64,000 nucleotides of DNA from Halococcoides cellulosivorans (GTDB taxonomy: Archaea > Halobacteriota > Halobacteria > Halobacteriales > Haloarculaceae): assembly GCF_003058365.1 (NCBI RefSeq), contig NZ_CP028858.1, positions 2,344,836 through 2,408,835 of the forward strand, read 5' to 3'. This document shows positions 26,807 through 34,267 of this stretch, one piece after another; within the stretch, counting starts at the first letter, position 1, and each line of letters opens with the position of its first letter. Under the pieces are notes generated by a model, which saw only the letters and a list, made by a program, of their open reading frames with translations, made no database searches and was not told the DNA's origin. The position numbers were made by a program, and so were the translations under genes.

Positions 26807-27324
26807 TGCAGCGAGTTTTCGAACGGAGTGAGAAACGAGCGAACCGGACGGAGGGATTTGAACCCGGGGAGTCGCAGCCCGCACAGTGAGCGACAGCGAG
26901 GCTCGAACAATGTGAGAGCCTCGAAGCGGGCGGTGAAAGCGCGAGCGACAGCGAACGAGCAGGACCGTCTCCACTCGGTTCAAATCCCTTCCGGCCCGTG
27001 GAACGAGACGGTGAGCGGCAGCGAGGCTCGAACGAAGTGAGAGCCTCGAAACGGCGAACGGCATCGCCGTGAGCCAGCGAACCGGCCGAAGGGTTTTGAA
27101 TCAGGGAACGGAGCGCTTCGCGCGGAGTGACCGTGGTTCAAATCCAGCCCGTCGGCGCCGCCGTCGGTCGACCCTCGCGGCGACTTCCTCGCCGCTCAGT
27201 TCCGGCGAGTCCACTTCCTTCGCTCACTGCGTTCGTTCAGTCGTTCCCTCGCCGACCTTCGCGAAGCCTTCGGCTTCGGTCAGTCCCGTCTCGATCTGCA
27301 AAGGCGATCCCGATAGAACGCGCC
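26807..27324. repeat. Gene-free region with tRNA 3'-end copies and hairpin repeats
   Basis: No credible gene is seen in these 518 bases. A 24-bp exact copy of the tRNA-Lys 3' end (ggttcaaatcccttccggcc and cgtg) lies at 26977-27000, 192 bp from the original. A partial T-loop copy lies near 27134-27149, and an inverted one (ggatttgaaccc) near 26854. Two 32-bp hairpin-forming repeats (cagcgaggctcgaac...) lie at 26894-26925 and 27019-27050, differing at two bases. This pattern fits remnants of integrase-mediated insertions at a tRNA. Confidence 0.85.
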
Positions 27325-28536
27325 TCACACCGCCCGGACGGTGACGGCCGCGAGCGCGACGATCGCGATCAGCGCCGCCACGAGCGCGACGCCCGGGACG
27401 AACGACGCCCGGGCGGCCGGCGCATCGGTCGTCCCGGCCGCTCCGTCGGCGGCGGTCGTGGTGGGCGGCGTCTCCGACGCTCCCGGGAGCACCGTGACGG
27501 TCACGGCCGGTTCGTGCGTGACGAACAACTCGTAGGTGCCAGACTGGTCGAAAGCGTGGGCGAGCGTCAGCGTCTGCTCGCCGTCGGCGGGAATCTCGAC
27601 ACGCTGTTCGTCGACCAATCGCCCCGAGTGTGAGAGGTACGCGGTGTACTCGCCGGCGGCCGACCCCGTGTTCGCGACGGTGACGGTCACGCCGACCGCC
27701 GACCCGATCTGCACGGTCGTTCGGTTCGCTCGGGTGTCGGTCACTTCGAACTCCGGCCGATCGATCGATCGCTCGGCGGCGTCCGCGAACGCCGCGTCGA
27801 GAGTCTCACCGAGGCGATCGACAATTCGAGTGGCCGGTTCGTTCACGTCGATCCACTCGCCGTCGGTCCGGTTGGCGACCTCTCTGAGTTCGTTGTCCGT
27901 GCGGTCGTCACACGGCGGCGAGTGGACCGCACACGAACTCGTCGCCGGTCCGGCGGGCGAGATGGCGACGAGGTGGGCGTCCCCGAGCGCGTCGATCGCT
28001 GCCGCGCGGGTGGCGTTCGAACTGTCGTCGTCTTCGTCGGTCATGACGACGACGAGCGTCGTGGCGTTCGCGCGCAGATCGAGGTCGGTGGCGGTCAGGA
28101 TGGCGTCGGAGGCGTTCTCGCGGTTCCCGCCGACGGGGTAGTGCATCGCCCGCTCGATCGCCCCGAATGACGCGGTCATGTTCTGTTCGACCCGGGCCGT
28201 CGCGTTGTAGGTCACCAGTCCGTACCGGTCGTCGACGCCGTGGGCGTCGAGGGTGTCGTCGAGCCGTCCGATCTCCTGAGCCATGTGGTAGCGATTCTCG
28301 TTCGTGCTCTCCGATCGATCGAACACGAAGACCACGTCGATCTGGGTCTCGTTGGCGTCGTCGGCGGCATTCGCGAGCGCGGTCGTCTCGCTCGCGGCGG
28401 TCACCGGCAGGGCCATCAGCGCGAAAACGAGTGCCGTCAGCACGGCGACGGACACGGCCAGCCAGAGCATGCGACGCCGTGATCGGCGGTCGCCGTCCAC
28501 GTTGTCCGGTATCGGTCGGTCGGTCCTGAGAGACAT
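27325..28536 (-). CDS. Secreted or membrane von Willebrand factor type A domain protein
   Basis: The 403-residue protein has an N-terminal hydrophobic helix (MLWLAVSVAVLTALVFALMA) and a VWA domain with the MIDAS motif DRSES (VVFVFDRSESTNENRY) and later acidic residues (VVVMTDEDDD). A beta-sandwich region with adhesion-domain character follows (VQIGSAVGVTVTVANTGSAAGEY, shown in part; CARDB-like). A Thr-rich spacer and a C-terminal helix (FVPGVALVAALIAIVALA) end it. Two Cys in SCAVHSPPCDD could pair. The ATG at 28536 lies 30 nt from a GTAAGC...GTAAC promoter box. A metal-dependent adhesion role is plausible. It is divergent from the flippase operon. Confidence 0.8.
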   Translation of the reverse strand: MSLRTDRPIPDNVDGDRRSRRRMLWLAVSVAVLTALVFALMALPVTAASETTALANAADDANETQIDVVFVFDRSESTNENRYHMAQEIGRLDDTLDAHGVDDRYGLVTYNATARVEQNMTASFGAIERAMHYPVGGNRENASDAILTATDLDLRANATTLVVVMTDEDDDSSNATRAAAIDALGDAHLVAISPAGPATSSCAVHSPPCDDRTDNELREVANRTDGEWIDVNEPATRIVDRLGETLDAAFADAAERSIDRPEFEVTDTRANRTTVQIGSAVGVTVTVANTGSAAGEYTAYLSHSGRLVDEQRVEIPADGEQTLTLAHAFDQSGTYELFVTHEPAVTVTVLPGASETPPTTTAADGAAGTTDAPAARASFVPGVALVAALIAIVALAAVTVRAV

Positions 28537-28564
28537 GGTAGATCCTACTGCGAGAAGCGGCGTA

Positions 28565-28580
28565 GTTACGAGCGGCTTAC
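28565..28580 (-). promoter_or_regulatory. GTAAGC-N6-TAAC promoter box of the VWA gene
   Basis: Read towards the VWA gene the sequence is GTAAGCCGCTCGTAAC, followed by TAC. The TA of the TAAC lies 30 nt before the ATG at 28536, as expected for a leaderless archaeal promoter. Fifteen of nineteen or more bases (GTAAGCCGCTCGTAACTAC) recur before the polysaccharide deacetylase gene at the same distance. Confidence 0.65.
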
Positions 28581-28641
28581 TGTCACCGCTCGCGAACCGG
28601 TGCGCGCGACGGGGATGGACGCCAGGGGCCCCACACAGCGA

Positions 28642-28657
28642 GTAGGCGGTGGGTAAC
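28642..28657 (+). promoter_or_regulatory. GTAGGC-N6-TAAC promoter box of the flippase operon
   Basis: The sequence GTAGGCGGTGGGTAAC places its TA exactly 30 nt before a GTG at 28686. That GTG starts a short leader ORF rather than the flippase itself, whose ATG is 122 nt further from the box. Confidence 0.62.
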
Positions 28658-28685
28658 AACGACCGATCGTCTCGGTGTTCGACCC

Positions 28686-28781
28686 GTGACCGAACTGGGG
28701 ACCGTGGGCTGGCCGCGACCGTCCGTCGACGGTCAGCGTCGGCCGATCGGACAGACAGCGCCGTCTGACGCCGACCGATGA
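28686..28781 (+). CDS. Leader ORF of 31 codons overlapping the flippase start
   Basis: The ORF starts with GTG 30 nt after a TAAC box and encodes VTELGTVGWPRPSVDGQR and 13 more residues, rich in Arg, Pro and Gly. Its TGA (28779-28781) overlaps the flippase ATG (28778) as ATGA. This arrangement suggests a leaderless mRNA whose first ORF is translated and hands ribosomes to the flippase by translational coupling. Three other operons in this window have the same organisation. The peptide may have no function of its own. Expression is inferred from geometry only. Confidence 0.5.
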   Translation: MTELGTVGWPRPSVDGQRRPIGQTAPSDADR

Positions 28782-30256
28782 ACGCCCCGTCGGGGCTGAT
28801 CGGCCGCTTTCTCTCGCTGTTCGGCTCGAAAGTCGCCGCGACGGTGCTCGCGGTGCTCACGACGCCGATCATCGTCCGCTTGCTCGGGGCCGGCGCGTAC
28901 GGCGACTACGCCGTCGTGCTCTCGATCTATTCGCTGTACATGATCCCGATCAGCGCCGCCGTCGCCGAAGGCGTCCAGAAGTTCGTCGCCGAGTCTCGGG
29001 ACGATGGCTGGGTCGAGCGCGTCCTCCAGGTGTATTTCGTCCTCGGACTCGGCCTGGCGCTGCTCGGCAGCGCCGTCCTGATCGTCGCGACCCACCTCGG
29101 CGCGGGGCGACTGCTCGGAGAGGGGTTCTCCGGGTATCTGTACGTCCTCGCGGCGTTCATCCTCGTCGGTCAGTTTCGCGCACTGTCGACGCACACCCTG
29201 CTCGGGTTCAGCCTCGAATACGTCTCGGGGCCGCTCGACGTACTCAAGAAGGCGACGACCGTCACCGTCGGTATCGCGCTCGTCCTCGGCGGGCTGAGTG
29301 TCGTCGGCATGCTGATCGGCCACGTCGTCGCGAACGCGCTCGTCGCGGTGATCGCCGCGAGCGTCGTCCTCCGGCGGGTCTCCGTGCGCCGACTGGTGAC
29401 CGTCCCCCGGTCGGTCCCGATTCGGGAGTTGCTCTCCTTTAACCTGCTCAACGTCGCGGTGGTCTTTCTGGTGATGTCGCTGTTCCACATCGACGTGATC
29501 ATGGTCCGGACGCTGGTCGGTGACGACGCCACCGGATATTACAAGGCCGCGCTCGCGCTGGCCGAGTACCTCTGGATCGTCCCGATCGTCCTCCAGCAGT
29601 TGTTGATCCACTCGACCTCGCGGCTCTGGAGCGAACAGCGTCACGCGGCGATCACGGATCTCGCCAGTCGGATCACCCGCTACACCGCGTTGCTCGTCGG
29701 ACTCATGGCGATCGGACTCGCGGTGTTGGCCGACCGGGTGGTCGTGCTCTACTACGGTGGACCCTTCATCGTCGCCGCCACGCCGTTGATCGTATTGCTC
29801 CCCGGCGCGGTCGGGTTCGCCATCGCCCGACCGTTGCAGGCGATTTGTCAGGGATCGGGCCAACTCCGCGCGCTCGTCCTCGCGGTCGGCACGACGGCAG
29901 TGCTCAACGTCGTCCTCAACGGGATGCTCATCGTTCCCTTCGGCATTCTGGGCGCAGCGACCGCGACGAGTGTCGCGTACGGGTCGATGGTCGTCGCACT
30001 GGTCTGGACGTCGCGTCGGATCGGGTTCGACCCGTTGAGCGACCTCCGCCTCCCCAGGATCGGGGCGACCGTCCTGATCACGGGCATCGTGATTGTCGCC
30101 ATCGAGAGCGTCCTCGTCCGTGATATCGTCGCGCTCTCGATCGTCCCGCCGACCGGGGCCGCGGTGTTCGGCGCGACCGCGCTCGCCACCGGGGCCCTCG
30201 ACCGCGCGGAACTGCGCGACCTCGCGGAGCGATCGCCGCTGAACTGGCCGGTCTGA
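28778..30256 (+). CDS. Polysaccharide/oligosaccharide flippase (Wzx/MATE-like)
   Basis: The 492-residue protein has about 12-14 hydrophobic helices and the polysaccharide-synthesis flippase pattern: an N-terminal FLSLFGSKVAATVLAVLTTP, the early motif LLGAGAYGDYAVVLSIYSLY, and a central FHIDVIMVRTLVGDDATGYY typical of the family. It would translocate lipid-linked glycan across the membrane. The glycosyltransferase gene follows 69 bp downstream on the same strand. Its start overlaps the stop of a 31-codon leader ORF. Confidence 0.9.
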   Translation: MNAPSGLIGRFLSLFGSKVAATVLAVLTTPIIVRLLGAGAYGDYAVVLSIYSLYMIPISAAVAEGVQKFVAESRDDGWVERVLQVYFVLGLGLALLGSAVLIVATHLGAGRLLGEGFSGYLYVLAAFILVGQFRALSTHTLLGFSLEYVSGPLDVLKKATTVTVGIALVLGGLSVVGMLIGHVVANALVAVIAASVVLRRVSVRRLVTVPRSVPIRELLSFNLLNVAVVFLVMSLFHIDVIMVRTLVGDDATGYYKAALALAEYLWIVPIVLQQLLIHSTSRLWSEQRHAAITDLASRITRYTALLVGLMAIGLAVLADRVVVLYYGGPFIVAATPLIVLLPGAVGFAIARPLQAICQGSGQLRALVLAVGTTAVLNVVLNGMLIVPFGILGAATATSVAYGSMVVALVWTSRRIGFDPLSDLRLPRIGATVLITGIVIVAIESVLVRDIVALSIVPPTGAAVFGATALATGALDRAELRDLAERSPLNWPV

Positions 30257-30281
30257 GACTCCCCGTCGGTCGTCGCGGGCC

Positions 30282-30297
30282 GTAGCCGAGCCATAAC
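30282..30297 (+). promoter_or_regulatory. GTAGCC-N6-TAAC promoter box of the GT2 gene
   Basis: The box GTAGCCGAGCCATAAC has its TA 30 nt before the ATG at 30326. Despite following the flippase gene closely, the glycosyltransferase thus appears to have its own leaderless promoter. Confidence 0.58.
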
Positions 30298-30325
30298 CAA
30301 GGCCATCGGAGACCCCGATCGACCG

Positions 30326-31459
30326 ATGACGACGCCGGCAGGGCCATCGCCACGAGCGACGCCGAGCGACGATCGAGACGTGAGCGACGCCGCTCCTGAC
30401 GCCGCGAGCGACCGCGCGAGCGGTGCCGGGCGTGTCGCCGCGAGCGGACCCGGCCGCGACGCGCGCTGCGCGGACCGTGACGATTCGCGCTCCCCCGACC
30501 TGTCGGTCGTGATCGTGACCTACGACGAAGGCGAGCGGATCGCGACCTGTCTCGACGCGGTGCTGGCGGCGACCCGCGACCGCGATGCCGAGATCGTCCT
30601 CGTCGATTCGAACTCGACCGACGACACCGTCGAACGGGCCGCAGCGTTCCCGATCGCGATCTACCGGATCACCGACGACCGGGTGACGACGCCCGGCGCG
30701 GGCCGGTTCGTCGGGACGCAGGTCACCCGTGGCGATCGCGTCCTGTTCGTCGACGGCGACATGGCAATTCGGAGCGACTGGCTCGATCGGGCGCTCGCGG
30801 TGCTCGACACCCACCCCGACGTCGCGGGCGTCGACGGTCAGTTGAACACGCCCGCCGCGAGCGATAGCGTCGAGCCGGTCGATTCGGTGCGTGGTGTCGC
30901 GCTCTACCGCCGATCGGCGCTCGATCGGGTCGGCGGGTTCGACCCGTTCTTGCGATCGGTCGAGGACATCCACCTGGGGTTCGAACTCCGCGCGGCGGGC
31001 TATCGGTGCTGTCGGCTCCCCGAGGTCGCCGCCGAGCATCCCGAGCGGCGCGGACTGTCCGAACCGCTCCGACGCTGGCGACGCGGCTACGCCGTCGGGC
31101 CGGGCCAGGCGCTCCGGCGGTCGCTGTTCGATCCCGGCCTGCTCGCCCAGCACCTCGCGCGCATGCGGTATCGACTCGCACTGGGGGTCTGGGCCGCGCT
31201 CGGCGTCGCGACACTCGCCGTCCCGGGCGCGACGACGCTCTGGATCCTTCTTTCGGCGCTCGCCCTCGCTGGACTCGCGATCGCGCGTGGGCCACGCGAG
31301 GCGATCCAGCTTCTGGTCTCGAAGGGGCTCGGCCTCGTCGGCGTCGCCCGCGGACTCGCGATCGACGTGCGACCGCGGTCCGAATTCCCGATGCGTGCCG
31401 TCGAGTGCGTGCAGTCGGAGGATCGCGATCCGATCGAGCGGCGGCGAGTCGAGGAGTGA
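30326..31459 (+). CDS. Family 2 glycosyltransferase with C-terminal membrane helices
   Basis: The 377-residue protein has an N-terminal low-complexity stretch of about 50 residues, then a GT-A domain: LSVVIVTYDEGERIATCLDA, EIVLVDSNSTDDTVE, the metal-binding VLFVDGDMAI and an acceptor loop SVEDIHLGFELRAAGY. C-terminal hydrophobic helices (LALGVWAALGVATLAV and the next) anchor it in the membrane. It likely adds a sugar from a nucleotide or dolichol-phosphate donor to a lipid-linked glycan. It follows the flippase and converges with a beta-helix protein gene, ending directly beside it. Confidence 0.9.
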   Translation: MTTPAGPSPRATPSDDRDVSDAAPDAASDRASGAGRVAASGPGRDARCADRDDSRSPDLSVVIVTYDEGERIATCLDAVLAATRDRDAEIVLVDSNSTDDTVERAAAFPIAIYRITDDRVTTPGAGRFVGTQVTRGDRVLFVDGDMAIRSDWLDRALAVLDTHPDVAGVDGQLNTPAASDSVEPVDSVRGVALYRRSALDRVGGFDPFLRSVEDIHLGFELRAAGYRCCRLPEVAAEHPERRGLSEPLRRWRRGYAVGPGQALRRSLFDPGLLAQHLARMRYRLALGVWAALGVATLAVPGATTLWILLSALALAGLAIARGPREAIQLLVSKGLGLVGVARGLAIDVRPRSEFPMRAVECVQSEDRDPIERRRVEE

Positions 31460-32896
31460 TCAGACCCGAAGCGTCCCGTCGGTGACGGTCTCGCTGTCGA
31501 CATCGCGCTCGCCCCGGGGCGTCACGAGCCGGCAGTTCCGCACCGTCACGCGCCCGTTCTCGACGACGAGCGGGACGCCCTCGACCGCGATCTCGGTGTC
31601 TTCGATGGTGCAGTCGGTCGCGTCCGAGACGTAAATTCCGTCGCGCTCGGCTCCCGACTGCTCGATCCGGGAGGCCCGAATGCGCGATCCGTCACGGCCC
31701 TGAATCTGGACGCCGACGCCGCCCACCGCGCCCCCCTCGATCGTGACGTCGTCGACGGTCACGGCCCCGTCCCCGGTCGCCGGGGAGAGCGCGTGGATCG
31801 CCGGCACCGCGTCCCGATCGATCGTGATCGAACTCTCGCGGACGGTCGCCGCTCCGTTGTCGTGGTGGACGACGACGCCACCGAAACTCGCCGCCGCGTC
31901 GGTGCCGAAGGCGATCGAACAGTCCTCGATCACCTGCCCGGACTTGTTGCGGAGGCGAATGCCCCGGGCGTTCAACTGCCCCCACCCCGGCGGTTCGTCG
32001 TCGACGACGATGCTCACGCCCGTGGCGCGCGCGTCGGTCGACCCCAGGCGCACGCCCGCGACGTTGTTGTTGCGATACGTGCCCCCGAGGACCTCGACCG
32101 TGCCGTCCGCGCCCTCGGGCCCGCCCGGCGCGGACGCGTACAGGCCGTTGTCCGAGAACTCAGCGATCGAACAGTCCTGCACACGAAGCGTCCCGGCGTG
32201 GTCTTCGCCGACGAACAGCCCCGTGAGCGTCCGATTCCCGTCAGCGTTCCGGGCGGTGAGTCCCTCCAGGGTGGCCGTCCCCTCGGCGTCGAGCACCTCG
32301 ATACGCATCGCACTCAGCTGATTCGCACAGCTGCCCAGGACGTCGACGTCGCGCAGCGTCGAGTCGCCCGTGAGGTGGAGGTGGATCGGCCCGCCCGAAT
32401 CGGCCCCCGTGAGGTCGAACGCGACGTTCTCCAGGTGGAGGTCGCGAACGTTCTCCGCGGCGACCCAGGGGTGGCCGCCGAGGCAGTCGCCTGCCGTCGG
32501 GACGAACCGTGCGGGATCGGGCCCGGTCCCCACGAGGCCGACCCGACGCAGCCCCGAGAAGGCGGTGGGATCGAGCGCGTACGTCCCGGGCTCGAAGGCG
32601 ACGAGCGTGTCGTCGTCGGCCCAGTCCTCGATCAGCGGGGTGACCGGTTCCTCCCCGGTCGGGTCCGCCCCCGCCGCGACGGCGTCGATGCGCCGCTCGA
32701 AACCGCCGATGCGCTCTGGCTCGTCGGTCGTCGGTGTGGGTGTGTCCGGTCGGTCGGTCGTCCGCTCGGCGTCGGTCGGTGTCGGTCGATCGCGTGTCGA
32801 GTCGTCGGGATCGACGAAGACGCTGTACGCGCCCAGGCCGAGAAGTCCGGCCCCGCCGGCCGCCCCCATCGCTGCGAGAAGCTGTCTCCGGTTCAT
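31460..32896 (-). CDS. Secreted right-handed parallel beta-helix protein
   Basis: The 478-residue protein starts MNRRQLLAAMGAAGGAGLLG, a Tat-like signal or anchor. A Thr/Pro/Asp-rich spacer of about 40 residues follows, then a repetitive beta-helix with rung-like strings (NVRDLHLENVAFDLTG, ATLEGLTARNADG, TLRVQDCSIAEFSDNG, TIEDTEIAVEG, VTVRNCRLVTP). This is the pectate-lyase/PL6-like or carbohydrate-binding fold seen in surface proteins and polysaccharide-acting enzymes. No catalytic residues can be assigned. It sits in the glycan region and could act on or bind the exported polysaccharide. Confidence 0.82.
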   Translation of the reverse strand: MNRRQLLAAMGAAGGAGLLGLGAYSVFVDPDDSTRDRPTPTDAERTTDRPDTPTPTTDEPERIGGFERRIDAVAAGADPTGEEPVTPLIEDWADDDTLVAFEPGTYALDPTAFSGLRRVGLVGTGPDPARFVPTAGDCLGGHPWVAAENVRDLHLENVAFDLTGADSGGPIHLHLTGDSTLRDVDVLGSCANQLSAMRIEVLDAEGTATLEGLTARNADGNRTLTGLFVGEDHAGTLRVQDCSIAEFSDNGLYASAPGGPEGADGTVEVLGGTYRNNNVAGVRLGSTDARATGVSIVVDDEPPGWGQLNARGIRLRNKSGQVIEDCSIAFGTDAAASFGGVVVHHDNGAATVRESSITIDRDAVPAIHALSPATGDGAVTVDDVTIEGGAVGGVGVQIQGRDGSRIRASRIEQSGAERDGIYVSDATDCTIEDTEIAVEGVPLVVENGRVTVRNCRLVTPRGERDVDSETVTDGTLRV

Positions 32897-32925
32897 TGGG
32901 TCCGGCGAAGCCCGTCAGCCGTATC

Positions 32926-32941
32926 GTTATGTCGCGGGTAC
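32926..32941 (-). promoter_or_regulatory. GTACCC-N6-TAAC promoter box of the beta-helix gene
   Basis: Read towards the gene the sequence is GTACCCGCGACATAAC, with the TA 31 nt before the ATG at 32896. It is a weaker relative of the boxes at 28565 and 40875. Confidence 0.5.
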
Positions 32942-33382
32942 GGCGGCCGACGAACGCCTCGATCGGAGGGACGGGCCGAAACGGACGACCTACTCGTCAC
33001 CACCGAGACGGAACTGGCTATCAATCGGGGACTAGCTGCGCGACTCTGGGACGGTGAATTACGGGAACTCGTGCCGACAGATGAGGTTTGTAAATTGGGC
33101 AGGGGGTGAAATCAAGCGATGGCTGGCGATTCACCACGGGCCTATGTTTCGATCACTCGGCCTGTGCATAGGTTCGAATCACAAAGAATATTCGTCTTTA
33201 GCTGACTCGATGGGAATTCTGCTAACCCATGAGAACGTGGAACAAGATATGGGGCGCAAGAGACCGACCCGTGTTTCGTGCCATCGAGCACGTTTAGCTG
33301 ACTGGTCCTCGTGGATTTCATTGTCTGCTTGCTTGTTGGAGTACACATCCTCAGCAAGCAGACGTTCTAACTAACCATCTTT
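32942..33382. other. Gene-poor region with falling GC content
   Basis: No gene is supported here. GC content drops sharply from about 33.06 kb. An open frame at 33054-33374 would encode a Cys- and Ser-rich peptide without family resemblance or clear promoter. An 11-bp direct repeat (tttagctgact) occurs at 33197 and 33293. The sequence before 33109 contains a protein-like stretch (ELAINRGLAARLWDGELREL), possibly the tail of a lost gene. Confidence 0.5.
33323..33363 (-). terminator. Inverted repeat after the lipoprotein gene, possible terminator
   Basis: Arms gtctgcttgct (33323-33333) and agcaagcagac (33353-33363) are perfect 11-bp complements with a 19-nt loop. The hairpin starts 20 nt after the stop of the leftward lipoprotein gene. 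A terminator is the simplest reading; a remnant mobile-element end is also possible. Confidence 0.45.
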
Positions 33383-33925
33383 TTAAGGCACTGATAGGTA
33401 AAGCCGGATGACAAAGACAGTCCCCTCAAACTCGACGTACCACTCGAAACTACTGTGTGATCGCTCGCGACCAAGAACATCTTCGACACTCCGTGCGTCT
33501 TCCGGGGCTAATTTTCGCTCAACCAACGGTGATTGCAAATAGTACGGTTCATTCTCGTCGAGTTCGTCTTTCATTTCGGGATCGTATTCGCGATTGGCCT
33601 TTTCGAGGACTTCTTTCAGTATTTCGAAGTCCGTGAGATCGTCCTCTTTTGCGTGAACAACAGTGGCATCGTGGGGAACAGTGTTAGCGACGAAAACTCT
33701 AATTTGCCAATATTCTTCAATGTGAGTACTTATATTAGTAGTAGTATTTATATCGCCCTCGTCCTCAGATCCGTCGGTTCTCACCTCGGAGGTGTATCCA
33801 TCCGTATGAGTGTCGTCAGTCCCGTCGTTTTGATTATCAGTATTTTCAGTTTTGCCGTCGTCAGTGCACCCTCCGGCGACCGCGAGAGTACTCGCGCAGG
33901 CAAGGAGCAACGATCGGCGGTTCAT
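33383..33925 (-). CDS. Hypothetical secreted lipoprotein in an AT-rich island
   Basis: The 180-residue protein starts MNRRSLLLACASTLAVAGGC, a Tat-type signal with lipobox AGGC, so Cys20 should be lipidated. An acidic Thr/Asn/Asp-rich spacer follows, then a small domain of about 110 residues (WQIRVFVANTVPHDATVVHA, EVLEKANREYDPEMKDEL, FEWYVEFEGTVFVIRLYLSV) that I do not recognise. Codon use is much more AT-rich than that of its neighbours (frequent aaa, gaa, aat), suggesting recent transfer. It lies between two beta-helix genes on the same strand. Confidence 0.7.
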   Translation of the reverse strand: MNRRSLLLACASTLAVAGGCTDDGKTENTDNQNDGTDDTHTDGYTSEVRTDGSEDEGDINTTTNISTHIEEYWQIRVFVANTVPHDATVVHAKEDDLTDFEILKEVLEKANREYDPEMKDELDENEPYYLQSPLVERKLAPEDARSVEDVLGRERSHSSFEWYVEFEGTVFVIRLYLSVP

Positions 33926-34267
33926 TGTATCACGAAATGATTGCGTATCATTTCCATTACTGTAGAGGATGAATATGTTTTTTGGTCTTTCATAATATAC
34001 GTAGGCTCCCCTTTTGTCTGAAATGCCGTCAACTCAAGCGGTAATAGTACATCTACGATAGATCGAAGTGGGTATTTAAATACAATCGATACGTCCCAAA
34101 CGAGTTGAGAGGGCGTTACCCAATCCCGGCCGAGAAACGGGAGACACTGTCTCAGATCGACGGGGAGGGTCGGAACGCGGCGATCGCACCCGGGACGGTT
34201 CCTCGTGAGCTCGTGCCCGACTGCCTGCGGAGGCGTCGCTCTCAGTCGAGGACGCCGGAGCCGCCCT
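33926..34267. other. AT-rich intergenic stretch
   Basis: No gene is supported. The left half is AT-rich and includes the 12-bp palindrome gtatttaaatac (34072-34083), a strong TATA-like sequence with no evident gene at the right distance. Composition returns to GC-rich at about 34.1 kb, close to the end of the large beta-helix gene. Confidence 0.5.

Noticed and set aside
26828-27064. Small frames reading RRDLNPGS or RAGRDLNPRPSD after the tRNA
   Set aside because: These peptides arise from translating tRNA T-loop fragments, a common false gene call in haloarchaea.
28733-31153. Open frame of about 800 codons opposite the flippase and glycosyltransferase genes
   Set aside because: It runs antisense to two genes with clear family motifs. 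Its composition (Arg, Asp and His rich, repetitive) is that of a shadow frame in GC-rich DNA.
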